This document shows, piece by piece, positions 13,355 through 25,800 of a DNA stretch of 64,000 nucleotides. The stretch is from Thunnus maccoyii (taxonomy: Eukaryota > Chordata > Actinopteri > Scombriformes > Scombridae), in assembly GCF_910596095.1 (NCBI RefSeq), contig NC_056546.1, forward strand, positions 22,162,425 through 22,226,424, given 5' to 3'. Position 1 is the stretch's first letter. The number at the start of each line of letters is the position of its first letter. A program made the translations under genes and the position numbers. The notes under the pieces are model-generated. The model was not told the DNA's origin, did no database searches, and saw only the letters and a list, made by a program, of their open reading frames with translations.

Positions 13355-13640
13355 TCTGCAGGAAAAATATAAAGTACCAGTGGTTAGCAGAGTAGATTTA
13401 GCTGACAGAGCCACTTTAGCTTTTGTCCACGCACTCATGAGACACTGACGGTTGTATATGTGACGCACTTGAACGTAGCTTGAACCCGAAACTTCGGCCA
13501 GACAAGCCTGACACACGGCAGCACAAGCAAAACAAAACGGACTCAAGCAACAGCCTCAGATAGCTAACCGCTAGTTAGCAGTTAGCATCTGACAGACGCT
13601 GCGTTAAAGCAAATCACTTCCGGTCAAGTGATTTTGTCTT
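13355..13640 (-). promoter_or_regulatory. Probable promoter and 5' UTR of the unidentified minus-strand gene
   Basis: Read on the minus strand, a CCGGAAGTG ETS-family motif (rc of 13,615-13,623) lies in a locally CpG-richer stretch typical of a housekeeping start region. About 250 bp downstream a strong acceptor (TTTTTCCTGCAG, exon start 13,355) begins an exon with three short upstream ATG frames before the ATG at 13,169. The exon also has an open, coding-looking frame between the in-frame stop and the chosen ATG (including ENIWGFVRCCPEHFGGLG). An earlier start or a different splice entry cannot therefore be excluded. Confidence 0.4.
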
Positions 13641-13662
13641 CAAAACAAAAGCGCTTCACTTG

Positions 13663-13903
13663 TTCGGCCGGGGACCCCCATGAGTCCTTAAAGGGACTCT
13701 GGGGGATCCCCAGCAAAAAGGGGAATATTTACTAATAATTTAATAATTGCATCCATAAGTAACACAATGGCTATTTTGGTCATGAGTTTAATACACTTTC
13801 TGCAATCAAATACCTAAAAACAAAAATCTTATCAGATGGGGGTCAGTGGTCTAATTTGTGTCAGTTTAGGGGTCCTTGACGCGACAAAGTTTGAGAACCA
13901 CTG
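13663..13903. mobile_element. hAT-like MITE, copy A (5' truncated)
   Basis: The right end is tttgagaaccactg, the classic hAT/Charlie-type terminus (cagtggttctcaaa in reverse). Internal words 'tggggatccccag', 'ggggaatattta' and 'tcagatgggggtc' are shared with copy B at 17,612. The left terminus is lost. It sits directly beside the presumed promoter of the left-hand gene. Confidence 0.7.
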
Positions 13904-14099
13904 TTGTAAGTAACTACACTGATGACTACAATCACACTGCACACCCCAATAAAACATTTACATTAGATGATAACTTTATCATAAAAATAAATGCTCACAG
14001 ATATGTGAAAGGCAGTAATAAAATGTCAGGTTAACAAATCTTACCACATTAACTCTGATTATACTGATTATACTTAATAATAATAACAACAAAACAATG

Positions 14100-14500
14100 A
14101 TATTGATATTAATAATAATAATAAATTTAATTTGTACCACACTTTCATTCATAGTGAAACCCCAACATAAAGAAAATGGTAATAAGAGTTAAGATGAAAA
14201 AGCCTTCCTGAATAGAAAGATGTTTAGGCCTGTTTTAAAAGAGTCTAGGATCTGTGCTGCCCTCAGATGGTTAGGAAGGTTGTTCCACAAGCATGATGCA
14301 GCAGAGCAGAAGGCTTGATTTCCCCCATGGTGCACTGGGGGCCCAGAGGAGCAAGCTTTTGGCATATCTGAGGGTGCGAATGGAAGTTTGAGGTGTGAGG
14401 TAGGTTCCTGTAGGTAGGGAGGCACATATCCATTGATGGATTTATATGTGAGTAGCAGGACTTTGTAGTCAACCCTGAAGGAGACAGGGAGCCAGTGCAA
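14100..14500 (-). mobile_element. L2-type LINE 3' fragment
   Basis: The minus-strand frame 14,189-14,500 encodes the end of a non-LTR reverse transcriptase ORF2: MHWLPVSFRVDYKVLLLTYK, then AFCSAASCLWNNLPNHLRAA, then FKTGLNIFLFRKAF. This LHWLPV...RLWN-LP...FK-L--FLF pattern is diagnostic of L2/CR1-clade LINEs. It is followed on the minus strand by an ATTATTATT tail around 14,104-14,125, as expected for L2 3' ends. It is a 5'-truncated dead copy, a different insertion from the one at 51.4 kb. Confidence 0.75.
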
Positions 14501-15015
14501 TGAAAACAGAGTTAGTGTTCCTGTTCTCGCACTCTCACCAGGATCCTGGCAGCCCTGTTCTGAATATACTGGAGCTTTATTTATTATTATTTATCAATTA
14601 TGGCAATGCAAAAATATTGATATTTAGAAGAAAATCAATCTGCTTGGACAAAATAGAATGGAAAGGCATTTTGTTTCCATGATAACAAACAAAACATGTA
14701 GCAAAAGCAAACAATATGTATAAGTATATATTAGTCACAGTATTTAATCACATAAATAAAAAATGTTGAGCCAGTAGTGCAATTTATTCAAATGACTGAC
14801 TGATTTATAAGACTTTGGATGCCACTTGTTAAGCGCAGTCTGCTTCAAAGTGACAACATCACACATATTTCAGATGCTTGGGCTCACAGGGAGTCGAATC
14901 ATCAAATCAGCTGTCATGATCAAGGTTTTCCCAAATATTTACATATCAAAGTCCACAGAGACATCCAGCATTATTATTGGATCTCATACAGAACTTTATT
15001 AAGGTTATCTGAGTG

Positions 15016-16070
15016 CAGTGGTGGAAAGTAACTAAGTATATTTACTCAAGTATTGTACTTAAGTACAATTTTTAGGTACTTTCAATTTACTTGAGTATTT
15101 CCATTAGATGCTACTTTTTACTTCCACTCCACTACATTTCAAAGGAAATTATTGTACTTTCTACTCCACTACTTTTATTTGATAGCTTTAGTTACTTTTC
15201 AGATGAAGATTTGGCACAATGGATAATATAACAAGCTTTTAAGATACAACACGTTGTTAAAGATGAAACCAGTGTTTTCCAACCTTTTTGGCTTTTGACG
15301 TCTTACAAAAAGCAGTGTGTAGTCGAGGTCACATTTCAGATGTCTATGAGTTGTTAACAGCTCCACCAAACAGTGTTTTCCCCCCTAAACTTCTCACATG
15401 GTTTCATTTCAATAATTGATCAAATAATCCAACATTTCATCAAAAATAAAAAATTAGAGAAAAAGTCCAAAATCTGAAAACAGATTTGTGTATCAGAACT
15501 TTATTTTTTCTTCCTTCCTCTGCCATTAATCATCTCACAACCCCTCAGGTTTATCTGCTGACCCTTTGGAGGGGCCGGGCCCTATGTTGGGAACCACTGT
15601 ACAGCTAACTGTATATAAAGTAGTTCAAACTAGCTCCACCTCCAGCAGCTACAACAGTAACATGCTGCTCTAACACTGATGCTTCAGTATTAACAATCTA
15701 ATGATGTCATATATAATAATATGTCAGTCAGAGGGACCAAACCTCTATTTTTACTACAACACTTTAACTACATTTTGCTTCTAAAACTTTTGTACTTTTA
15801 CTTAGGTTGGATTTTTCATGCAGAATTTTTACTTGGAGTATTTTTACACTGCTGTATTAGTACTTTTACTAAAGTAAAGGATCTGAGTATTTCTTTCACC
15901 ACTGTATGAGTGACATATTTAAATGCATTCATTTTATATAGGATAATATAACATAACTTCCTTTAAAAGTTCAGTAAATTTACTTTCCTTCCTTTGTAGT
16001 TGAATTACTCAGAAAACGTTGGAACTTGGTCGTTTAATTTGAAAGCTCTGCCCGGAAGTTCTATGAATTT
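15016..16070 (+). repeat. Composite element copy 1, inverted relative to 32,481-33,540
   Basis: Three parts. The outer element, 15,016-15,904, starts cagtggtggaaagtaactaa, ends tttcaccactg, and is full of 'tacttaagta/ttacttgagta' words. A nested hAT-like element, 15,270-15,599, starts cagtgttttccaacc and ends gttgggaaccactg. About 166 bp then lie beyond the outer element's end. All three parts recur in the same order, reverse-complemented, inside nid1 intron 1. The outer repeat type is common in teleosts (recognised, not searched). The extra flank suggests a duplicated segment or a larger unrecognised unit. Confidence 0.75.
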
Positions 16071-16430
16071 TTCTAGCTAGCTTGACCGCAAGAGGCATAA
16101 GCAAGAAATCTCGATATTTTTAACCATAATATTTGCATACAATGTCACACTAATCTCAGAGCCGCTATATGTAAACGGTAATGCCACCAGGTTTAATAAA
16201 TAAAAGAAAAGTTCCATAATATTGACTCATTTGCTAATATTCATAGCGTTAGCGGTTGTCCTGGTCGATGCATCGCATCGCACTCTTAACGGCAGCTGTC
16301 AAAACTGTTTGTGCAGCAAAGAGAAACGAACACATCGCTAACTACCTTCACCGAAACAACCAGGTGTCCCAGCTGTAGCTAAATCTTTATGTATAATATC
16401 CAGGGAAGAAATTATTTTCATACATACCTG

Positions 16431-16560
16431 CGTTTCCCATGAAATACAGCCAGCTAACGCTCATATAGGAGCGAGTACTCTGTGTTATTTAGCCCTCAGT
16501 GCTGACTGCAAGACAATAACAATTTTCTTCTTCTTCCTTGGTTTCACTGGCGGACTACAA
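16431..16560 (-). other. Possible non-coding or short-coding first exon
   Basis: On the minus strand a strong donor (AACGCAG then GTATGTATG) follows a region carrying an open frame MSVSWLYFMGNA. It could be an alternative 5' exon of the left-hand gene, but splicing it to the acceptor at 13,355 gives a stop after a few residues, so it would act as UTR. The upstream part (16,530-16,610) contains a 'gaagaagaagaaa...cgccagtgaaacc' motif that I recognise as a widespread teleost repeat fragment. Confidence 0.25.
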
Positions 16561-16866
16561 ACTAGCGTTAAAGGTGCATGTGGCCACCTACTGTATCGGA
16601 GTGTGTAACATCATGACTTTTAAACGACAAAAACAACAGACAAACAAACGAAAAAAAACTTTATAAAGAAGTTATAATCTGGATATTAAACAATGCCAAA
16701 TTCCCCCCAATCACTTTATTTATAGAAAGTATCACTTACAACATGTGTGACAATAATGCAATAACATAAAACAATTAGGCATCATAATGAAATAAAGATA
16801 ACATAAAGGACATGACTTCACATTTTAGTTTGTTGATACAGTCAGCATGGTAACAGGACAAAGGGT

Positions 16867-16872
16867 AATAAT

Positions 16873-16911
<39 letters not shown>

Positions 16912-16930
16912 AATAATAATAATAATAATA
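16867..16930. repeat. (AAC)n/(AAT)n compound microsatellite
   Basis: About twelve AAC units followed by about eight AAT units, in the stretch between the left-hand gene and nid1. Confidence 0.9.
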
Positions 16931-17611
16931 CAAAAAATAACAGAAAAGCTAGGCAATAACATCAGATTTTTTTAAAAATCTTGGAGCATACAAACTGTGC
17001 ATGTGTTGTTGTTTATAAGTCGGATAGACTCAAAATACTTTCTAAATTCAGTCATGAAAAGTTCAAACAATGGGCAAGATTTATGGATGTGAAATTTTGC
17101 AAGACAAAAACAATACCGCAATGACTGTTAGATTTCACATTCATTTGGTTGGTGACTTTTTAGATTTACATTTGCTTGGAAGATAGGAGGTCATAGTCAC
17201 AAATATTCCTGGTTTCATTGTGAGAGATAAGTGTAGGATCACTAGAAGACCAACACATTCAGTCCTCTACATAAAGTAAAGGTGATTTTTTGTCACAAAA
17301 AAATGTTCAAATGAAAGAGAACTCATATTTGTAAATGAATTTAGCCCTATTCCAAAGACTAATTTATCTGTTTTGTTGACGGCCGGGGCAACATATTCCT
17401 CGCAGACAAGATTCAGGGTCGGAACGCCATATTATCTAAATAGAGCTGGCAGCCGGCGACCTGCCCACAGACTCCTTTTGTTTCCTATTGGATGACACGC
17501 AACTAATTCCCCAATCAATCAAAACGTTTAGTCCTGAGAATGATGGTGCGTTTCATTAATCACTGTAAATTGGTGTTTCCAAGAGCAAATCCAGCTCAAG
17601 GTACCATAAAG

Positions 17612-17911
17612 CAGCGGTTCTCAACCTGGCTCCTTGATGAGATTCCGGGGGTCCCCAGAAAAATGGGGAATATTTTAATTTCACTGTTATTTCTTTGTCT
17701 AAAAGTAGCCCAATTAGAGAGTGTATATGATTATTCTGTTCATTGGTTCACACTATACACTGTTAATCTGCCAGTCTACAGTATAGACAGTTATGGAATA
17801 ACTAAATCTCATCAGATGGGGATCCCTGAGACTGCATCTTATCAACAGCTCCGTGACCTGATGTGCATTCAGTTTGAGGGTTCTTGACACCAAAAAGGCT
17901 GACAACCACTG
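17612..17911. mobile_element. hAT-like MITE, copy B (full length)
   Basis: Exactly 300 bp between cagcggttctcaacc and its inverted counterpart ggctgacaaccactg. The internal blocks match copy A at 13,663. The plus-strand 115-codon open frame that crosses it is spurious. No clear 8-bp target duplication remains, so the insertion is old. Confidence 0.7.
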
Positions 17912-18037
17912 CCGAAAGTAGATTGGCATATTGGTAGCCCAGTTAAGCCCCAAGTTAAGACCAATTCAGATCTGAATTAGCAAATTCAAAAAGCTGATTT
18001 TGATTATTTCAAGTCACAGTAAATGTTTTGATATAAG

Positions 18038-18479
18038 TGGGACTTCCAGATCCAGACTGACAAGTTGGAGATGGCTAACCGACCGGACATTGTGTTGATT
18101 GACAAACAGAAGAAGGCAGTAGTGATAGACGTAGCAATCCCAAGCAACAGCAACATCAAGAAGAAGGAACATGAGAAGATTGAAAAATATCAAGGGCTGA
18201 AAGAGGAGCTAGAAAAGATCTGGGGAGTGAAGGCAACAGTAGTGCCAGTGGTAATTGGAGCACTGGGGGCTGTGACCCACAAACTGGGAGAGTGGCTCTA
18301 GCAGATTCCAGGTACAACATCTGAGGTCTCTGTCCAGAAGAGCGCCATCCTAGGAGCAGCTAAGATACTGTGCAGAACCCTCAAACTCCCAGGCCTCTGG
18401 TAGAGTACCCGAGCTTGAGGAAGACACACCACCACCCCCCATGGAAGGGGGGTGAGAAAGGTATTTTATATATATATAG
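18038..18479 (+). mobile_element. R4/Rex6-type LINE 3' end, copy 1
   Basis: It encodes the C-terminal restriction-enzyme-like endonuclease region of a Rex6-type non-LTR retrotransposon: WDFQIQTDKL, then NRPDIVLIDK, then VVIDVAIPSN, then KIEKYQGLKEEL. The PD...D pattern is the expected catalytic core. The frame is cut by TAG at 18,299-18,301 (GGAGAGTGGCTC then TAG), where the sister copy at 37.2 kb has CAG. Out to about 18,420 the residues still resemble the family (LPGLW end), followed by a C-rich tract and a TA repeat. 5'-truncated and dead. Confidence 0.75.
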
Positions 18480-19395
18480 ACTGGCATAAAATACCGGCAA
18501 CTTTAGACAATTGATTGGTTATTAAGTAGCCTAATGATTAAACTAGTTCCAGCTTCTCAATTGTGAGGATTTTCTTTGTCTTATAGTAAACTGAGTGTCT
18601 TTATTTTTTCTAGTGTTAGACAAAACAAGCAATGATGGCATCTTTGGGCATTATGACATTTTATATGCCAAAGGATTAATCAATTAATTGAGATAACAAT
18701 CAGCAGAGTAATAATAACAATCATCTTTAATTACTGCCCTATTGAATGCTGTAGTTTCAAGTAGGTTGCAGCTCATATGATAAACATTCCAATATTCCGA
18801 GTTTATCAAGAGTCCCTTAATGCACCAGTGACGTGGTAAGTGTCTCCCTTTCTGCGACAGCATCACGGATTATGGGGGGCAGTCATTTTGATTCTTTTTT
18901 CAAAGAAGGTATGTCATCACCCCATGACGTCATCCATTAAACACGTTACTAGGCCACGTGACAACCTCTTTTTCAGCACTTAAAGCAGGTTACAGGTAAT
19001 AGTTACATGTTAAGGAACTTGATAGGTGGTCATTGTTCCAGTCAGTGTCCCGGGAAATTAAAACCACCCCGTGTAGTGTTTCGTCACTTCTTCAGTCAAA
19101 TTTTTTTTTATTGGAAATATTTATTAAACAAATATCATAGAAGGGCTTATATTTATGTAGGAAGGAGATGAAAAATCACATTTCTGATATCAGCTTTGAT
19201 TCCAGTTAGGCATATACCATAAATATGTCCCTAACAATCTGATATTTTACATTTCGACATCAAAGAAGGCTATACATCAATTTGTTCAACAATACTAAAA
19301 CCAAAGATGTAACAGTAATAACCCCTATCAACACAAGATGTCGCTATTATGATACTAAAGCCACAGACACAGCACACCAACATGTTAGAAAAATG
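18480..19395. other. Intergenic, nothing recognised
   Basis: No coding or RNA gene seen. An 'aatcaattaattgag' word near 18,676 resembles the hAT-type repeat found in gpr137b intron 1, but is too short to call. Confidence 0.4.
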
Positions 19396-19401
19396 TTTAT
19401 T
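19396..19401 (-). terminator. nid1: Candidate poly(A) signal of nid1
   Basis: AATAAA on the minus strand, about 450 bp after the nid1 stop codon. Two further AATAAA motifs lie near 19,107-19,124. No transcript evidence separates them. Confidence 0.4.
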
Positions 19402-19851
19402 CATTTGCTGCCCAGCATGTAAACTCATCCCACCAGCTTGTACAGACACTTTTAGTCCTATTTCACAATTATACTTCCATGAGATAGCCTGATCCAAACA
19501 TGCCACAGTGTAACACAACTGACATGAGACGATGTCATGCATTGCTGTAATGAATTTCACATTAAATTATTTATCCCTTGAGCTTCATTCTCAGTTTATG
19601 TGCACTCAGGAAAGCAGTCAACATAATAGTGTTTATATTTACAATTCTGGAAGGCATTTGTGGGTTTATAAAGGCAATGGGAGACTTAGAAATGTTGATA
19701 AGCATAACACTGAGCAATAAAAGGCACAGTAAGTTCACTTCTGGTTTTCAGTGGCATTTTTCAGCAGCTATAGTTTAGTAATGCTGAGTGGCTCCTAATT
19801 TGTAATCAAACATCCAAACAGTGTAATCTCTCAGAGCACGGCCGCCTCAGT

Positions 19852-22800
19852 TCAGTACCCGCTCTGTCTCTCCACGCAGCCCACTGCGTTTTCGGGACAT
19901 TTGCAGGAGCGACCGTTTGGTGTTGCTAAACAGAGGTGAGTACAGCCCCCGTTGTTCACAGCACAGTAGTTTTGTCCTGATGGAGGGAGAAAAAACATTC
20001 AGACCCAAAAGGGCATTTTTCTAAATCATAAGCCACCGTAACGGGGAACAGCAGGAAACAGCCTCTTCATGTGTTTGTTAAGCAGATATATACTATACAT
20101 ACTTGAAGGAAACACATAGCAAACTCCAGATGTTGGAGGCCCTCTCTCCCCGGGCTCTACATTCCCTGGTTTTATGTATGCAGCCTTATCTAGAAGGGAG
20201 GATGAAGCCTGTTGCTGCTATGCATAGTAACATCAGTGATCCCTTAACTTAATGATGAATACTAGCTGCAGAATTCCTCTTGTTGCTTTCAGGTTGAGGA
20301 GTGAACCTGCGATTTTTATGGTTCTCAACCGGCGCTCAGAATGCTTCACAGACGGCACAGAGGTCACGAATGCGGGCCTCAGTTCCTCTGCTAAATCCTG
20401 AAGACTAAAGGGAATGGATCATAAGTCTAACTCAAAAGTGGCCCCCAAATGTACAAGGGTCAAGTCAATTCCAAGAATGGCTCTTGAGTCAGATGCAATA
20501 CAATGATGACTCAAGACATGCAGAGGCGTTTTCTCACAGAGCATTGGGTAATGAAACATTTCAACATTTTCAAGACTTTTGTCGTCTTTTGTCGTGTTGC
20601 ACCTTTACAACTGGCATATTTACCTGAAGGACACTGGGCGTAAGCTATGGCGATTCCATATAACTTGGTGCGTTTCTGAGGCTGGAACTCATCTGACTCC
20701 CTGCCAGCATAGCGGTCCACTGCAATCACGGCATCCCTGTTGTAAACACAGTCATCACAAGTGTTAAGCAATGTGGGACTTAAGGACCTGGAGAAATGTT
20801 TGCATCCTGGCCCTGTGTTTATATATAGTCTGTCAAGAATGAATAAGCGTTAGGGTAGGTTTCTTGGCTGTAACTGACACAGTTTGTTGTAATTAAACTG
20901 TTGACGTGTGTACCCATGTTCCCCCTGTCCCCCCTCCCCATCACCTCTCAACCTTTACTCGCAAGGCTGCAGCCCAGGCAAGATAAGAGGATCAGAGGGA
21001 GGCCCTGCGCAGGTCACTGACAGACGCTGAGGCTGAGAAATTGCAAGCAGCTGCCACTTTTTAAGATGCCTCCTCACCCCATGTAGACACACACACACAC
21101 ACACACACATACACAAATAGACATTCCAACCCCCGCCTATTTAGCACTGACCAACACACAGAATCAGCTGCATGGGAAGAAAGCTCCACAGTTTCAAGGT
21201 GGGAGTGTCCGAGCCTGGGAGAACATCAAGCCTTTCTGCCTTTAAGTGCAATGCTGAAGTGTGGGGAGCTTTTTGACCTCTGACCCTTTCCTACCTCTAC
21301 CTTGACAGATCTGGATTCTTGCATTGCACAGTGGACCATGGATAAAGGCTGCATTATGTCCTCAATGCTAATTTAAGTAGCCTATCAAGTTACAAGAGAC
21401 ATCTGGCTAAACTCTTAACACAACATGTTATAAATATTGTGCCGGGAGCCTAAAAGTACCAATTTATCTTGACTTTACACATCCCATATGCTGTCACTGG
21501 ATAAAAAGTGAAAATCCTTCAAACACGCCTATAATAATACAATCAATCAAACCTCCTCCAGTCAGTGTAGTAGATGTTCTTCCCAAAAGATGCAATTCCA
21601 AAAGGGTACTGAATCCCCTCCATAACTTGTCTGCGATCACCCCGGCCAGGATGCATGCACTCCATTTTATGCGTGCCTACGGGCGAGAGATTACACTCAG
21701 TGCTGATCACAAGGCAGACATGAGTTCATAGATGAGTCATCTGTCTAAAACCTACCTGCGTCTGCCCAACAAAGCATAGAGCTCTGAGAGTCGTAAGTTA
21801 AGCCGTTCGGCAGGCCGAGATCATCCTTAACCAGCACCCTCCTGTTGGATCCATCCATGTGTGAGGTCTCGATCTTTGGGGCGTCTCGGTTCCAGTCGGC
21901 CCAGTACAGAGTACTGTTGTGAGGATAGGGGTGCCGTCAGTTCACACTCAGATTGAGCAATAAACAATGACAGGCCAGAAATAATTTTAAAACAGATCTT
22001 TTAAAGTACTGGTACATTTTTAAACATTATTAATCAAATAATACATTTTATCATTTACCAGTGGCCCAGTGGCTGATACTCTCTCTGATACCAGTAGTCT
22101 CTTTTCCCCATATTTAAAATCATTTTTCACTAACTGCCTGTAGCCCATATGAATGAGGGACCAGGGATTGCTGTGTTGCCACATTGTGACTGAATTAAAG
22201 TAGATGATGGCGGAAAAACTGAATTTTATAATGACGATGACAAAAAAAAAGTATTTAATGAGGATCAGTCAAGTCTGGTGGCAGTATCAGTATCAGGCTG
22301 ATACTGACCTAGTGTGTTAGGTTGGGGCATCTCTTCTTAAAAAGACAAAATCAACATAAGAACATTCCTTAGAGATTGGTTGATATCTTACTTGCTGTGT
22401 GTTAGAAACAATAACTTTTTAAGTTTTGCTCCAAACATGGGGCACCCCTGTAGCTTAAGGCTTAAGATCCCGACCGTGATCTGTTCAAGTCTGTAATTAA
22501 GGCTAAAAATGCCCAAAAAACATTACACACCCACTGGGGGGGTCAGCAATAATAGCACGGGGGTTGACGAGATCAGAGTCTACAATGACATGTCGCTGAG
22601 ATCCGTCCAGAGAAGCCACCTCGATGTGGTCCTTCATAGAGTCCGTCCAGAACATAGTTCGTCCCAGGTGGTCGATGGCGATGCCCTCTGGGCTGTGCAA
22701 ATCTTTGACAAAAACAATAAAGGCCACGTTTTCAACATCACCTTATTTTCTTTGTGTTAACAGTCTTCTAATTCCTTCATAGCTGAAAACTGAAATGAAC

Positions 22801-25800
22801 TAGTTGAATGAAGGATGAAAGTGGACAGTCATGCTACCTGATCTAATGACTGGAATGGGCTCTCCCCCCTGGATGCTGGCCTTGCTGATGGATGGAGATG
22901 TGATGTCTGTCCAGTAGACCATTTTTTCCACACAGTCATAGGCCACTCCAATGATTACCTTCTCCTGTGGATGAGTCAGCAACAAACAATCTTTGAAGTG
23001 TATTTTGTCCAAACAGAAGTGGATAAAATATATACATGGAGCAGATGTGTTTTTTGACATTAACGTCTAGACATAAATCTAAACAAACAGAACCACACAC
23101 TGAGCATGAGCCTGGCCAGACATGCAGGCCAGCTGGTCTGGAAATTCAGCGAAACAAGAAAGCATAGCAGATTGCCATTCCAAAGATGTTGAACTGATGT
23201 TAGTAATTAGTGTGAATGTCACCATGTGCCTCCAATAAAGTGTAAGCCGAGAATGCATGAGGCAGATGGGGAAATCTCAGAGCTAGAGCAAGAATTATTA
23301 CCACCAAGGGAATGGAGTAAGAGGCTGAGCGGATGTTATACGCAAAAAGGAACAATCCATACATAATGTTGCTGTTTTTGATTATTCTGTCTACTGTCAT
23401 CTGAGTGATCACACATACAAAACAATCCTGACTTGACATGATGCTTGAATTTGAAGTTATTCTTCTTAAACTGGCTGCTGCATTGCAAAAGTGCATTTTT
23501 TTGATCTTGCAAGTGATATATCTCTCTGACAGACAAACCTGCAGCAAAATATTCCTCCCTGTGTTATTACATAACAAACATTATAGACAAATATCTTTTT
23601 GCAAGCAGAAGGAGCCTATTAAGATTTTTCCAGGAAAAAAATTAGTGTGAAGAGGGAAATATAGACTGTTGAAATGCTATACAGAATTACATTAAAATTC
23701 TTGGCAACCAGTTCAAACCAAGACAAAATAACACAGATCCTCTCAGACTACTTTTAGGACTTCCTCTCTACTAGACAAGTTTATTTAGAGAAACTTACAG
23801 GGAGATGAAGGAGAGCCTTGGCATCATCTTTCTTCATATCATAACCCTCCAGCGGGACATGCTCTATCCTGCCACTCTGGGCATACAACAGGTGTGTTCC
23901 TGGAGGCAGGGGCAAGACACCGGGTCGGGGTGTGGGTCCAACAGGTGGTGGCACACCACCATTGTCGATGCCTAATGGAGTTAAACACTGAAAAATTAGG
24001 GGTCTTGTGGATGGAAAAACCACTGCGTCCTTTATAGTGTGGCTGTTTTTTTGTTCATGTTAGTGTGTTTGCTCATAGGTTATATAAAGTTCCCTACTGC
24101 AGTGGTCTCTTGTTGTAGACATTAAGTACGGAGTATATGATTTACTCACACATTGGTCTGCTGCTCCCAGGCCCAGAGCGAGTCCCTGGGATCTCCTGTC
24201 CGTTTTGGTCCACGCACCAGCAATATCCCGTGCTGCCGTGGCACTGCATAGCTTCATAGGCGCCATTCTCGTCGCATGTGGGGATGTACTGTCCAACAGG
24301 AGGCCGTGGGCCCCGTGGACCATATTCTGTCACACCCAGGAGACTGTCTCTGTGGACCTGACATCTTGTTTTTGTCCTCTCTGAAGAGAAGAATGAAAAA
24401 TAAGCTCCTGAATGAACACAGATACCTTGAGACAATGTCACAAACCCACTCAGGAGCTAATTCATGTTTCCTTTTGTCTTCTGCTTGAAATTCAGCTGCA
24501 TAAAAACTCCCATATCCCTCATAAGGCATGACAAAATCCTACTGCTATCTAGAAGAAAATGAAAAACAGGTTCCAGCTGGCACAGATAGATTCTAGTGGG
24601 GAACTCTTTTCCAAACACTCCTCTTACTCCAAACGGGAGGAGTAAACAATGGTGAGAATGAAAAGGATCCGTTTTTTTTATATTACTGAGTCTGCTGATG
24701 AAAGAAAACTATTACCAAACTGTCTGAACTCCCACGACAGACACCCAAAATAAACATGTAGCAGCTCTGACTGAATGCTACCACATAGAATAGAAAAAAT
24801 GTTGTCAGTTGACTGACGACGGCGCACTGTGAAAGCAACCAGACTGTGTAAGTAAGATGTTGTGTTTACTTGTCAAAAAGTGATGGCATTCCAAAAGACT
24901 TACCTGGAGAGCAGTGGAGGCCATCGCCATAGTAACCTGGCCTGCACTGGCAGGTAAAGGATCCCTGGGTGTTATGACAATTGGCGTCCTGGTGGCACCT
25001 GCCAGACTGGCACTCATCTACGTCTACAGGCAGGAGCAAAAGAGTTTGAGTGAGGACACAGAAGACTCTAGTCATCTACTGTATCAGCTGAAATATTTTC
25101 TGCAAGTCCAATTTGTAGTTTCCTTTTATAGTTAGGGATCTAGAGTATGATCTGGGTCAGCCTGTGCCCAAAAACTGTCTTCAAGATGCAGAACATAGAG
25201 CAAAGGCGTGGAAAGAATGAAAACTATGAATGAGTGCCTCTGGGGACCAAGCCAAAACAACTATATGCTGACTCTGGACCTGCACACTTGAAATGCCCAT
25301 CTGTTTTCCATGTATCACTGCAGATGTATTATGTAACTGATGTAACTGATCTCCCCCTCCCCCACCCCTGAACAGATGGTTTAACAATTAAAAGCCTCAA
25401 AGTTCATATAATGGATTTAAAATCTGGACTACTTGTGTCAAAGGACTATATTGTTGATGTTGATGATGTTGGTGTTCCGCTTAGCCTGTAAAATATGTTC
25501 TCCAATGATTTAGTACTGTACTTCCTTAAATTCGGGGGACTAATACATCAAAGAGAATAGTCAAAACTGAAGCAACAGAGGCTGAGATATTCTAATTTAT
25601 AGTCCATTGTCAGGGTTAAGCTACAAAGACATTGAATCATACATTTCCCATAATGCAACCAATGGCATCATTTACTTTTACCCTCTCTGCCTGGAAAACA
25701 CACATATTTCAGTTGCCTTCTGTTTGTTTTCTGCTATAAATGTTTAGTCTCCAGGCTTGAGTATAGTAACCCTGATGACGTCATCGGGGTTATTTTTCAG

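Noticed and set aside
14189..14500. Possible host gene exon
   Set aside because: The residues match the C-terminal reverse-transcriptase pattern of L2/CR1 LINEs.
17540..17887. 115-codon plus-strand open frame
   Set aside because: It lies across the hAT-like MITE copy B and shows no domain pattern; its composition follows the repeat.
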